A stretch of 64,000 nucleotides of DNA from Aphelocoma coerulescens (lineage: Eukaryota > Chordata > Aves > Passeriformes > Corvidae). A program made the position numbers and the translations under genes. The stretch lies in the NCBI RefSeq assembly GCF_041296385.1, contig NC_091033.1, positions 10,558,001-10,622,000 of the forward strand, given 5' to 3'. Below the pieces are notes generated by a model. The model searched no databases and had not been told where the DNA came from. It worked only from the letters and a program-made list of their open reading frames with translations. Shown piece by piece: positions 25,001 to 37,601 of this stretch; within the stretch, counting starts at the first letter, position 1, and the number at the start of each line of letters is the position of its first letter.

Positions 25001-28000
25001 TGTGCAGGTGCTTCAGCAAAAGCCTGGCAGCTCTGCACAGGGTTGGGATGATCTGTCCCTCTTCAGAACGTGCCAGGTGCCACGGCATTGGCCTCTGGTA
25101 CCAGGTCCCACAGGTGGCTGTGCTTGGGCTGCAGCTTGGGCACAGAGGGACCACCTGGCAGGGGCTGTGTGGGACTGCTTGGAAACTTAAACTGGGACTG
25201 CTCAAAGAGGAGGGTCCCTGGCACAAGCCCTGCCTCTTCTCATGGGAAGGAGCAACTGGAAAGCATGGGTGAGGATTTTGCCACTGAGTAACAGGGAGAA
25301 TTAGGGGAGAAAGGAAACAGTTCTCTTCTGCTGACAGTAGGAGACAGAGGCAGAGCAGTGAACAACCCAGCCACAGCCATGTTGTGTACCTGTATCCCAA
25401 AGCCCACTCTGCAGGTGGCTTCCCTGCTCATATCCCTTCCCTTACTGGAGGCAAAATATAGGAAAGACTTGGGTGGGGAAACCAAAGTGAAAGAAGACCG
25501 TGGCTTTGAGTTATGGGGGGGAAAAAAGGAAAGAAATTCCCCTTGTACACAGTTATCACCCAAGAGATTTCTGTTTCCACCAAAATCACAGAATTCCCTG
25601 AGCCTTTGAAACAGAATGGATCAGTTCATCAGACAACTGAGATGACAACATTATTGGTGTCCTCAGGTCAAGCCTGTCATGTTGAATTAACAGCTCATAA
25701 GGCACAAGAAGTGCTGTTTCCCCCCTGTGAATCAGAACTGAGACATCACCTGCACAAGTAATTGTATTAGTTTTGAATCAACAATGAAAACAAAGGATAA
25801 ACAATTATCTACTTAAGTTCTTCATCCTTTTTGGTAACATCATTGCACAGAGTAACTGAATTACTGTTGTCTTCCCATTTGTCATGGGGTTTATGAGACA
25901 CCCTTTCTTCCTCTCCCCTGCCTGTGCCACCATGTGCATGAACACTCTGAGCAAATCGCCCAAAGGGCCTCTGGCTCTGCATCTAAGGCTGGGAGCCTTG
26001 GTCAGAGATGTCCTGGTGTCCATCTGCTTTGTGGGGATGTCAACTGCAAGCTCCTGGTGTGGTTTAAAAGGAAAAGTGATCCCCTGCCAAGGGGATGGGA
26101 GCAGAGAGGAGAAAATATGGGAGGAAGGAAATGTTCATGCCCCAGGTCACCTCTTGACATGTTACAGGGCTGATACAGAACTGGAATTGGCCTTTTCTAA
26201 GTGATGCTTAAAGAGGAGCTGGTCTCTGCATACTGAAGAGCTTTCCTTCAGGTGAGATCCACATGTGCCTGCACAATCCCTGTGATGGGGCTACACTACC
26301 TGTGGTATCCCATAGCTGGGGTGCAATCCCAGTTTTGCCTGTCTCAGGTTTGATTTCTCTGTACCTACGGAAATGTCGTGCATCAGACCCCAGCATTGCT
26401 CCCACCACAGCTCATGATTTATTTGAAATGAAATTCACTTTTCTGCATCATGGTTTTTCTGGGTACATCTGGTTATGATGAGGTCTCAGTGTTTGATTTT
26501 TGAAACATTAGATTCTCCAGCAGCACAGAACAGTTTAAAGGAAAATAAGGACTTAGCTATGAATATTTATGGCTAGACTTGAATTGTACTTTAGATTGCA
26601 ATTCATTATTGCTGGGAGAGCAGTAGATAGAAGGCAATATTCAATTTATTAAAATGTTTTCTCTTTTGTGCCTTGATCAGTGAAGAAATTTATTTGGAAT
26701 TTGTGTAGTTTAAGTCTCAGTATTAAAATCTTATTAAAGTTACAGTCTTACTAAAGAAAACAAAACAAGGAACAAAGCTGTCCACAACGCCAGTAAGTCA
26801 GAAATATTTCTGCTCACAAACAGTAAAAATGTAGAGTTGACCCAAGCTATTTTAAAGAGCAGATACTTTGATATGAACAGAAACACAAATTATCCTCAAT
26901 TTAAACATTCATGAGGTGGAACCACAGCTGCTCAAGTGAAACTTCTACTTGTTAATCCTAAATAAAAGGAGCTGGTTGGAAAGATGTGAATATTTTCACG
27001 GGACATGGAATCAATCCAACCAAACACACTCATTTTAAGGTTCTGTGACTGACCATTTTTCCCAAATTTAGTATTGGGAGAGGAGGGATGACTTTGAAAA
27101 CACCTCTGATTGAAAATATGAATTGAGAAGGTGAGTACTGGTAAAGATGCAGATTAACATGCTCTGGAGCTGTATTTGGGAGCAGGAAATCCTGAAAACC
27201 TTCCCAGATCTGGGTATTTGTCTCTCTCCTGGCTATCCCATTTCTCCCTTTCTCCTGCAAGCCAGATGAGTGTCCCGTTCCTCAGCCTCTGCACCATCAG
27301 CTCCAATCCTCTTTCTCCCTCTGACTTCCCAAGTGTTTCAGCAGCTCTCCCATAGCTGGGTACTACAGGGCAGACTCTAAAGACAGGAGATTTTCTTAGG
27401 TGCTCTGAGGAGCTACTACCAAACTGAATTGAAGTAAATTTCATCTGAGCAGAAGGGAAAATGTCCTCAGTTGCACTTCAGAATAATTGCTCTACGAGAG
27501 AGTTGAGAACAGCTAAAAAATACAGAACTCTGGCCAAAAAGAGACAGTGATTGTGGGAACAGGCATTTGCTGGGAGACATGAGCAGAGTTAACTCTTTGT
27601 TTCTCTGCTTTACTCTGATGCTTGGTGAGGGGATGATTTACTGAGCAGGTTGATAGGGTTGTACCTGTGCCCTTGCTTCATCCCACTGCAGTGGGCAGTC
27701 ATCTGACCAGCCCTGTTTCCCCTCATTTTGATCACAATCCTATTCTGTATTTCTCTGTGCACAGTTAAAAACCTTCCTGAGAAACTCGATTTGTGCACCA
27801 CAAGAAATTGGCTCAATTTCAAATAAATGTGCCTTACCCTCAGTTTTAAAAATTTTCACCCCAACAAAACATCTTTCCCATCACATCATCTGACTCATTA
27901 TTTCATTTTGGTCCTACAGCTCCTAATTCTCCAGTACTCTGGTGCCAACCTCTAAGGAAGTCTATTGGGTTCATCAGAGTCTTGCTGTGACTCATGGCCC

Positions 28001-28910
28001 CTTCTTACAGAAAACAGGCTTTTCCTCTTGATGAAGACAACCAATCTTCAAACCCTATGGTGCCTTCTGGGGAGATGGATATGAAACACAGACAGATCCC
28101 GAGCCCTGGAGCCAATCTCCCAGGAAAATGAATAGCACAGGGGGACGAATTGTTGTAAACAAGTGGAAGTGAGACTTAGGTTGAAGAGAAAAGCTTTTGA
28201 CTGATCTGTGAAGATGCAAAAATCAGATAGGAGCAGAATGTGTTCTCTTTTTTTTTCCCTTTTCCGTTTTCCAGGGATTTTTGTTGCATGCTGATGTTCT
28301 AACACAACTGTATTCTCCCTGAAAAAAGTCTGTGAATCCTTTTGATGGCATGGTGTATATAGAAACACAGAGAGCAAGTAGAATTGTCATTGTGCACTGA
28401 TGGCACCCACACTTTCTGAAGACACTTGAAATCCTTTGTACCTTTTATCCTACACCGTAGGCTGATATGGCACAATCTCCCTCAAAGCTGAGCATTGAAA
28501 TTCAGAGTTTTTGGGCTGGGGGAAACCAAAGTGAGACTGCTCTCTGCAGAAACCTTTTCTGTCTCTATCTCCCTGTACAGAGGTTCATTAATTTTGCATT
28601 TTCCTTCCAGACTGAGGAGTGGAGCAGAAATAGCCCTCCCCAGTTTTTATTTTAATGTTCATCTATGGGTAGCTTTAGCTTTCCTGTTCACCACAAATAT
28701 AAAGCTGCCACTCACACACTGACTCTTTGCTAAGCTTATTGATGAAATGTTCTCCCAGTAGAATCTTCCCCAGGGATCAGGTGATAACAACGTGGCTGAT
28801 CTCCCAGAGATCATATCACCCTAGGGCAAGGGGAGAGGAATTTTTATCATTCAGCCATTCTAAGATGAAGACATTGCTCTTCAAGGCTCTTCATGACAAT
28901 GTTCTTCACA
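22081..28910. other. Intergenic stretch, nothing recognised
   Basis: Nearly 7 kb without a recognised gene, repeat family or RNA. Overlapping open frames cluster around 24978-25609 on both strands in a GC-richer patch, with no known domain. An 11-base T run lies near 24681. Confidence 0.5.
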
Positions 28911-29029
28911 GTCAGGTTGGATGGGGCTTGGAGCAACCTGATTTAGTGGAAGGTGTCCCTACCTGTGACAGGGGATTGGAATGAGGTGATTTTTAAGGTC
29001 CCTTCCAACCCAAACCATTCTGTGATTCA
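28911..29029 (+). mobile_element. CR1 LINE 3'-end fragment
   Basis: A sense CR1 end of about 119 bp: ggttggatggggcttggagc through cccttccaacccaaaccatt and ctgtgattcag. Confidence 0.93.
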
Positions 29030-30620
29030 GTCATGAGGAGCTGATTGTACTGGTGTATCCATGGGGTGAGACTGGCAACATGGCAGAACGTATTTTTCCC
29101 TGTCTCCAAAATTCCATGAAAACTTATTAAGATACAAAGTGAAATCTGCAAGCGAATGCCAGGGAGTTCCAAATGATGAGCAACGTATTACAACCACTGA
29201 GCCATGTTGTGATAAAAGCTCTCCCCCCTTGCCATTGTAATACATACAATAAGCAAGGATTATTGTCCTGTATTCAATAAAAATCAGCACCAGAGCCTTT
29301 GTTCCTTCCAGACACAATCTGTGAATTCTGGTTTCTCTTTTAATCTGATCAGCACCTCTGGCATTTAAGACTGGAGCTGTGAACAGAATGAGGAGCTTCA
29401 TTTTCCCCTGCTAAATGATACTTTTTTAAAAAGCCTCAGAAAAGAGAAACAAACAGAGCTAGATTGGGTCACTTACAAACACAAACTGGGTTTCTTTACA
29501 GATGCAAACAGGTTTATACCAGTTGTGCAGGTGGGCATTCGTAAAGGCTCAGAAGTGCTCCACAAATTTGTATTTTCTTTCATCTCAAAAGCCTACAGGC
29601 TTGTGTTTATGAGTTTTCCTAGATCAGCCTCCTGAAGGGTGCTCACTCCTTTGGGCAAGAGGATTAACCAGTCTGGCTGCCTTGCTGTGGTGCCACTGGT
29701 GACCAGCTTTAACATCTCTGTACCATTTGCTTGCTCTGGTCTGGCTCAAGCCCAGAGGAAGGAGAAGGATTAAGTCTCAAGGTCTGAGTCAGAAAACACC
29801 AGCCACGACATAAGGTGTTTTCCTGGACTGGTTACGAAAAATGTTATTTCATGTTTGTGTTGATGGGAAAGAGAAATTAATCTTATTCCAATTGCCAGTC
29901 TGAAGGAAGACAAAAAAAATGATTTATTGCAGTAATGTGAAACTTTGTAAGAATCCATGCTCTGTGTGGGAGCTGTACTAATAACGCCGTTGGCAGTCGT
30001 AGCTGCTTTCCAGCTGGACAGGAAAACCAAAGCGTCCAAAATGTCAGGTGTCACAGATTTCATTACAGCTCCCTGTGGCACTGCTAAGGTCACTCCCATT
30101 TAATGGAGTTTGTCACTGTTTGGGTATTTTTTAAATTCAGCACACAATGCTTCACCTTCTCCTGCAATGTGCACGGAGCAGACACCAAGGATAACAGCAC
30201 CGTCAAGAACACTCTGAGAGCTGCCAAGTGCTGTGACAAGGTTGTCGCTGTTGCTGACAACCAGTGAGAAGCTGCTTTTTAATGGTTGAGTGTTGGCATG
30301 TTTTACTAATATGTGTCTTGGAATGGAGGCTTAATATAGCTCCTGAGCTACCTGCTTATGCTGAGTGAAGGGAAAGATGAAGCAGAACTGACTGCTGGAA
30401 ACACTGGGGTTTGAGACTCTGGTCTACAAGATTTCATTGCAGCCCTTGGGTGAATCTCAGAAGTTCATGTGCCTGAAATTCGTCCCTAAAATAAATGTAC
30501 CATTGCAGTGAGGAAGGTATGGAGTGTGCTGGGTTGTTGGAAGTGTGCTAATGCTGTTAAATCTTGGTAACAATGGCTACTGCATCTCCATTACTTTGGG
30601 AAATTTTGGGGTGCTGGCGA
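29030..30620. other. Intergenic stretch, nothing recognised
   Basis: Open frames up to 124 codons without known motifs. No repeats seen before the CR1 pair at 30621. Confidence 0.55.
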
Positions 30621-30783
30621 GATCTAAATTTACCCTCCGTCAGCTTAAAGCCATTCCCCCTTGTCCTCTCACTCCAGATTCTTGTAAAAACTTCCTCTCC
30701 AGCTCTCTTGAAGCCTCTTTAGATATTGAAAGGGGTTCTAAGGTCTCCCTGGAACTTTCTTTTCTCCAGGCTGAACAGCCCTG
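30621..30783 (-). mobile_element. CR1 LINE internal segment, inverted relative to the next copy
   Basis: The plus strand carries the reverse complement of the CR1 region just upstream of the usual 3' block: cagcttaaagccattccccc ttgtcctctcac, through tttctccaggctgaacagcc. Its sense 3' edge (tttagatc) is where the sense copy at 30945 begins in the consensus, suggesting the two are parts of one insertion. Confidence 0.85.
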
Positions 30784-30944
30784 GGCAAAACATCATCCCA
30801 GGTGTGGCTGCAGCACCCACACATGCACTTACACACTCACTCCAAATTTTTGGTCCTTCTCCTTCTCTTTCTTGAAAGTCCTGGCTGGCTTGGCTGCTTT
30901 GTATCACCAGTGATATGGTGTTTAACTAACTTTGCTGGTTCTCT

Positions 30945-31183
30945 ATTTAGATTAGATGTTAGGAAGAAATTCTTCCCTGTGAGGGTGGTGAGGCCCTGGC
31001 GCAGGGTGCCCAGAGAAGCTGTGGCTGTCCCATCCCTGGAAGTGTTCAAAGCTGGGTTGGATGGGGCTTGGAGCAGCCTGGGATAGTGGAAGGTGTCCCT
31101 GCCCATGGCAAGGGGTGGAACAAGATGATCTTTAAGGTCCCTTCCAACCCAAACCATTCTGTGATTCCATGATTCTTTGATCC
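30945..31183 (+). mobile_element. CR1 LINE 3'-end segment
   Basis: A sense CR1 segment from atttagattagatgttagga through gtgaggccctggcgcagggt to cccttccaacccaaaccatt and octamer-like repeats attctgtg/attccatg/attctttg. It pairs with the inverted segment at 30621-30783. Confidence 0.95.
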
Positions 31184-32964
31184 TTTCCCACTGGCATTTC
31201 GCTGAGTGAGCCTGGGACTGGGCTGGCAGCCCATGGATGCTGGGCTGGCTGCTGTGAGCTGCCCTGGCATCTTTTTGTTCCCAGTAAACAACCCCAGCAG
31301 CTTGGTTTGGCTGCCCTGCAGCAGTCGGGCCATGCCTGTGCCTGTGCTTCTGGGGGGGGGTTTCACTTGAGTGCCCAAAATCACTTCAGGTTCTACTTTG
31401 TGCTTCCCAGACCACAGGAGACCTGGAATAATAACTGTGATGGGCTGCCTTATTGCTTAAATACCCTCATGAGTATACTCCAACCTTATCTACAGTTCAA
31501 ACAAATTCAATAAGGCAGAGCAGGATTTAAAGATATTTTAAATAAATTAACTTCTGCATGGATGTTTATTAAGTTTTATGAAGCCATTTACTAAAATGTA
31601 ACATTTTTTTTCAAAAGGTGCCTGAAATTTTCCCCTTGTGAACTATGGAAATTGCTTTTATAATTGAAATGAGAAATAAGAGCCAAGCTGAAAGCATCCC
31701 TCATGGCCCGAGGCAAAGTCCTTGTGCTTTTCTAGAGGAAAAATAGAATCATTTGACTCTCCACATCTTTTGTTTTCCTTCCCATTTGCCGGGTGTGACG
31801 TGGTGCACACTTGCGTGACACTGGCTGGGAGGGTGGCCTGGGAGGAGTGGGAAGCTCTGCTTCTCAGGATTTGGCTTTTTCCAGGAGTCAGCCCTGAGCT
31901 AGACAAGTCATGAGCAGACAGCAACATTTTTCACTCCAGCTTGAACACGGGCTGGATTTCTGCATAAGCCATGGAGGCTCCACTGGGAGCACCGTGCCCA
32001 GCACAGAGGTCTCCTGCAGCCAGGAAACGAGGATGCTGCCATGTGCTGTGGATTTCCACTGCTGAAGACATGAGCCTCAGGCTGAAAATGCACCTTTGAG
32101 CAAAGCAGGGCTGAATACCAAAAAAAATATCCATAAAATAAATTATTTTGATGCTTTGATGGTGTAGGGACAATAGAGGCTCCTGCTCTTCTCATCTGGA
32201 AGCAGCCCCAAAAAGCCTTTGGAGAGGCAGTGCATTTGAGCTAGGTTTTAGAAGATGGATTTTCCAGGCATGAATGATTCAAAATATTTAAGTTTTATTC
32301 TCTAGGTGCTTTCCAAGCAACATTTCCCTCTACCAGAAATTGAAACAAAAGGGTTGAATGGTTAAAAACGATGAAGATTTTATGGCTCAGCTCAGCTATT
32401 GCACAACAGAACATTAACCAGGAGCTGCAGGGAGGATGGAGGTGACTGATTTTTGCTCATTTAGTGTAAGGACACTTTAATACCACAGGTAGTACCAAAG
32501 AATCCTGTCCCCACAAAATTACATTTGTTTTAGAAAAATAAATGATCTCCTTTCCCACACTTCTCACACTTCCTTCACTCCACACGCTCCATGCCCTGGA
32601 TGGGCCGGATGCTCTCCATTGCTGTGCCCAACAGCAGAGCAGGAGAGCACAGCTCTGATGGTTTTAACAGCTCTCAGGATTTCTCAGGGCAAACATCACT
32701 GATGGGAGTGTCCTTCAAACCTAACTAGTTCCCCTATTTGACTGCTGACCTGAAGACAGAGCAGCAGCTGATGTTTGGATGCTGTTTGTGCTGCAGAGTA
32801 CAGAAATTGCAGGGAGAGGAGCACTCAGGGCCTTTCTGCAGAGGAGCTGCAAATCCCGATTCAAGGCCAATAGGATTTCATCAGTTTAGACCCCAGCCAG
32901 GGTGCCTGTGCTGATAACCAGGCTGTGTGATAAAGGCACACCTGCCATTTCAAGCAAAAGCAGT
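31184..32964. other. Intergenic stretch past the candidate poly(A) site
   Basis: A nine-base G run lies at 31352-31360. No gene or repeat family is recognised. Confidence 0.55.
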
Positions 32965-32984
32965 GCAAGCCTTAAATTTGGATA

Positions 32985-32990
32985 TTTATT
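32985..32990 (-). terminator. Candidate minus-strand poly(A) signal
   Basis: AATAAA on the minus strand sits in the context CTAAGAAATAAATATCC. AT-rich, UTR-like sequence lies before it (33000-33110) and GGTGTGCC lies about 40 bases after it, resembling a downstream GU element. It could end the NTSR1 transcript or an unknown minus-strand transcript. Nearby plus-strand AATAAA motifs at about 33271-33295 mean a plus-strand transcript end is also possible. Confidence 0.4.
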
Positions 32991-33299
32991 TCTTAGGATC
33001 AATAAATGACAAAATAAAATACGATACAGTACAAAGGCTATATCGGGAATTAACCATTTCATTACACTTTGATCAGTAAATACAGTATCAATAATAGCAT
33101 GTTACATTGAAAGAGTGTTTCCCATTGCCACACAGAAGGATTCCACACCCTCTTCCTTCCCTTTGTCACAGAAAATAGTACAAAGTAGACACGGACACAC
33201 TTTTAACATTCATTTTTTCCCCATTGAGCAACAGGCCACAGAAAATAAAGCACATCAACATTTTGTATCTCAGAATAAAATAAAAAATAAAGGTGCACT

Positions 33300-34169
33300 T
33301 TAAAAAATATTTGCCATAAATACAGTATGTGCAGGATTATCGGGTGGCACAGCTGGGGAAGGACTCTGGATCACAAAGCCAGGACACAGCATCATGAGAT
33401 TTGGATTAGCAATTTCTGTTCTCGTACTAAGCAAACCCAGACTGAGGACAGGAAGAGTGGTTGAGCTGTGATGTGAAGAACCAGACAGAGCTCTAGCAGA
33501 TCCAGCTTTGGTTAAAGAGTCACCAAACAACACAGCCAGGAGGACACCGGACTGACGCTCACAGAGCCGCACACAGAGGTGCTCCCGTGCCCTGGGGAGG
33601 TTTGCTGTCCCTGCCCAAGAGCAGCAGTGATGCAGCTGCACAGATGATGGGTTCAAACCTGCAGCACGAGCTGTCTGCAGCACCAGCACACTTGGGGATT
33701 GTTTCACTGAACGCTGGATGCTAGAAATGCAGAGTCCTGCTATTGTTGTGTTTACAGCACGCGCCCTGCTAACCCTCCTTGCTGATTTTCCACTGAGTTT
33801 GCTCCTGAAAAGCTCGCTGAAGTGAGGTCTCATGCACCTTACAAAAAAAGACAAGCTCAGCAGAGCATTCCAACACTGATGGACCCGGCCTGTGGTGAGA
33901 AAGTCCTGTCTGCAGGAAATTTCTGAATAGCAAAATGACGTGATAAACCTGATTTCACACTGCCAAACGGATGGCACTGTGAAGAGAAACAAAACCTCAA
34001 AATAACGTTTGAAGAGGTCACTTGATAGACTCTCTTCAGAGGGGAATTTCTCAGAATCCATCTGGCAGCACTTCACATCTGTGGGTTCCACAGATTTTAT
34101 TCTTTTTTTAGTCAAAACAAACAGTTCCAAACACAGGGAATTTGCATAGATGAGCAGAGGCCCCAACAC
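33300..34169 (-). other. Unexplained 289-codon open frame in the NTSR1 downstream region
   Basis: This is the longest open frame in the window: ATG at 34169 to a stop at 33300 on the minus strand. The peptide starts MLGPLLIYANSLCLELFVL and ends near HTVFMANIF. It has no domain I recognise, no clear signal peptide followed by a folded domain, and scattered Cys, Ser and Arg residues. It lies just upstream of the candidate poly(A) signal at 32985, so it could be chance openness in a 3' UTR, the terminal exon of an unknown gene, or an old processed insertion. I treat it as non-coding until shown otherwise. Confidence 0.2.
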
Positions 34170-34390
34170 TCACCTCTGCTTCGCTGAAGAGTTCAGCCAA
34201 GACAGGACACAACGGATGGGAATCTGTGTTCTGTCTAATGGCAAAAACCATTCACATCAGATTAAATTTAAAAACCTTTTCAGGTTCTCAGCTCAATCAT
34301 TGCTAAAAGGCATGTAAAGAACCATTTATCTGGTAAATATGGGGCTGTTTGTACCTTTTTCTTCTCTGCTGTATCATCTTTCCTTTACAA

Positions 34391-34512
34391 GGCCGAGCTG
34401 GATGGGGCTTGGAGCAATCTGCTCTAGGGAAAGGTGTCCCTGCCCATGGCAGGGGTTTGGAACTGGATGGGCTTTAAGGTCCCTTCCAACCCAAACTCTC
34501 CAGTGATTCTCT
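34391..34512 (+). mobile_element. CR1 LINE 3'-end fragment
   Basis: A sense CR1 tail of about 122 bp (ctggatggggcttggagcaa through aggtcccttccaacccaaac). It lies 3.1 kb past the NTSR1 stop and would be antisense in a long NTSR1 3' UTR. Confidence 0.93.
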
Positions 34513-35900
34513 GGAAACTATTGGGATTTGCAGTGAGTTATCCTCACTTCTTTGCATCTCTAGGTTGAATATAGCAAAATTAGGTGAGGAGGGAAGAGAG
34601 GATGAAACCAGCTGTAACTTACACTGCTCAGCTCAAGGTTGTCAGATTTGGCCAGTGGAAGAGGTAGCTTTGAGCTGCAATCTCAGATTAAGGCCATGGA
34701 CCCAGGTCTGCTTTCCTGTTAAACTGCAAGAACAGAGCTGTAGAAGTCAGCAAACCACTTGGATAAATCCCCCAAATTCCCCCAGCTCTTCAGCACTCCA
34801 GTGACCCAGCAAACACTGTGAAAGGAGCTTATGATAAGTTCACATTTACTCCAGCTTTCTCCCACTGTCATGTCAAACCAAAAATAAACCTGCCAGTTTC
34901 TCTGAGCTGTGATCAAATATTCTGTAAGCTGCCAGTGTATCTCAGTAGTGAAGATCTAAACCAAGCATCTTATGTGAAACAACAAGTTTTGTACAGTGTT
35001 TCCTAAGATAATCAAGCACATTTCAGCAGGTTGGTGTTGGACAACTGTAGTAATAATGTTTAATATTTCAAAAGCAAATGACATATGCAGGGTGTTAAAT
35101 TGCAATGGAAGTCAAAGCAACACAGTTGCAGCTTCTGTGGGAGGTTTCAGAAAGCACCTCCCAGCTGCTCACTGTATTTAGAGGTGAAGTAAAAAAATTG
35201 GGTCCTCCACAAACATTTGAAGTGTCTTGCCTAGAAGGCCAATGTTAAATGTGTGACATCAAGACTCCTCTTCCTCTCAAGGCAGACCTTTCCCCTCTCC
35301 TGTTCATGGTACCTGGATTTTCCCACAAGTCAGGATGAGCAGGTCTTCTAGAGATTCTTCTTCCAACCTGCCCAAGCCATTTCACACACACCATACACAG
35401 AAAATATTTGCTGGTTTCTCACAGATTTCCTTCTGAAGAGACCAGTCTCCTTTGTGCCTGTTTGTTTCATTTCATTTATTTGTCTGCCACTACCTGTTTT
35501 CCTTGTCAAGGAGGAGTCAACAGTACATGAGCAACAAAAGTGCTTGGTCTAATATAATCTCTGCCCTCTGCTTGGTACAACCAGGGCAAGAGATCACAAG
35601 AAGGCATGACAGAACAGAGCTTGCAGTTTGGCTGAATCAGAAGAAACTAAAGCCCCACTGACTTTTATGTGGAGCCCTTTCTTTTTCCAGGGTTCTGTAC
35701 TAGGCATTAAAACCAGCTCCCATCCCTGGCAGGTGTGGTTGGAGGCTGTGGCTGATGGGCTGCCGTGGTAGCAAGCTGGGTACAGCTGCCAGGTTATAAA
35801 TGCTCCAAAAGTGGTCAGTCACCACCACCAACTCACAGCAGATGCCCCCAAATGGGTGTATCCTCTATGTGCTGAGCCCAACAGGACCTAAACCACAAGT

Positions 35901-35967
35901 CCAGGGAGTTGTACTCGATGATTCTTGTGAGTCCCTTATAATTTGGCATGTTCTGTGATTCTATGAT
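35901..35967 (+). mobile_element. CR1 LINE tail, divergent subfamily
   Basis: The sequence ccagggagttgtactcgatg followed by attcttgtgagtccctt and ttctgtgattctatgatg matches the sense tail of a CR1 subfamily with the 'gatgatccttgtgggtccct' form. Only about 67 bp is clear. Confidence 0.75.
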
Positions 35968-37601
35968 GTGACATCTGCAGCAGGAGATGTCACCCAGTGG
36001 TTCAGTAACTGGTCTCCATCATTGTGTGACCCTCACTGGGTTTAATCCACACCTCCAGCACTGTGGCTTCAGTTAGGGACCACAAGTGCTCATTAGCTGA
36101 AGAGTGACATGGGATGGGCAAAGCCCAGAAAGCCGAACTGAGCCAACTCTTCTACTTTGTCACCTTATAGAGCCAAGTGCTGCTCTCCTGATGATGTGTA
36201 GTGTGAAAGGGGACACAAGGTCACCACCAGCAGAGGTTGCACAGGATGATTGGTCAGGTTCCAGGTTCGTACAGGTCACCATTTGGGGAAGAAAGCCCTT
36301 TAGCTTGTCCCAGAGCCCTGTGATTTTGGTACTAAAGACTCTGCAGCAATTTTCTGTATCACACAGCGGGCTGTTAGAGGTGGAACCATATAGGAGAAAA
36401 GCTCATGCTACCTGTCCTGACCAGCTGGGAAATTCCAAAGAGAATTTTCAGGTCTTGTTTCTGCTCTTCTGGCTTTTAAAAGAAAGTGGGTTTAGAGCCA
36501 AGACTCCCCAGTTTAGACCTTCTTATGCTCTGCATTTGAACTACCTGAATGTTTGGGTACAGCTCAGTGTGCCAACACGTCTGGTAGCAAAAAGTAATAA
36601 AAGAAAAGGTAGAACAAGAGGACCTGCTGCCTACAACTGCTATAAACTGAGATGTTAGCCTCATGGAAATGGTGAGGAAGCAAGTAAAACTGGAATAAGA
36701 ATGGGAAAAATCTGAAGGTCCCACAGAACTGGGGCAGATTTCTCTTATCTCAGCAGCCTGGAGCCCTCAGGAGCTCAGAGTTTTGTCACCTCTTAATGCA
36801 GGCCAGCAAACTGTTCTCCCTGGTAAAAAATAGGATTTGGCTGTATGGCAAAAGGAAGATTTTCCATTTCTGTCCATCTGGGCACAGCCTCTGCATTCTT
36901 GACTTCGCCAGAGACTCTGCTGTTACCGGTGCAGAGGTACCAATGCCAGGCACTGTGGATGCCCTAAAGCCAAAGGTGACCCCACTCCCCAGGCCACAGC
37001 CACCCCAGCCTAGGTAAGGCATCGTCTGTTCTTATTGAATTCCAAGGAGCCAGAGCGGCTCTCTTGAGCACCTCGGTCGTATTACTCACAATGGAGATAT
37101 ACATTTCTAAAATAACCACCTGGCTCCCTGAGTTTTCACTCCTCGTTCATTGAACATCCCACAGACAAGCACGTCCATTCTCCAAAAACATCCCTTTCTG
37201 CTCAAAGCTTCTTTCTCCTCATCAAACTCTCTGCTCGGTGCCACCAGGAGACGTGATCTCAAACCCTTGGATGTGAACATGGCATCTCTGCACTGAGAAA
37301 AGGATGAAATGCAGAACAGTTTTGCCTAAGTCAAACACATTTTGGCTTCCCAGTTAACACCACATCTGGATTTATGCCAGACTGAAGTTACAATACATGT
37401 AGACATTACTCACAAGAGGCAAGGCCAATGCTCGAAAATAACCTCAAAGTTACTGGCAGAACAAAGCCTATTTTCCCAACAAGAATGACTTTGCTAAACA
37501 CATTTGTGTTATGTGAATTTGGAGACCATGCATGAAAGTCACAGAGGCCTCTCTCAAGTTTTGACTCCACGATGAATTGTGTTCCTCCTCCTCCTTTAGC
37601 T

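Larger units (their letters stand above)
32965..37601 (-). other. Possible long NTSR1 3' UTR or downstream flank
   Basis: This stretch follows the NTSR1 stop on the minus strand. Possible poly(A) hexamers (AATAAA or ATTAAA, read on the plus strand as tttatt or tttaat) occur at about 36041, 35475, 35059, 34097 and 32985. The last has the best surroundings: AT-rich sequence before it and a GT-rich stretch after it. Whether one 4.6-kb 3' UTR spans the whole stretch or the transcript ends earlier cannot be settled from sequence. Two sense-plus CR1 fragments lie inside (34391-34512 and 35901-35967), so they would be antisense within such a UTR. Confidence 0.4.

Noticed and set aside
1..32960. The gene expected next to NTSR1 from mammalian synteny (MRGBP)
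   Set aside because: None of its conserved peptide segments were recognised here, though very short exons could have been missed.
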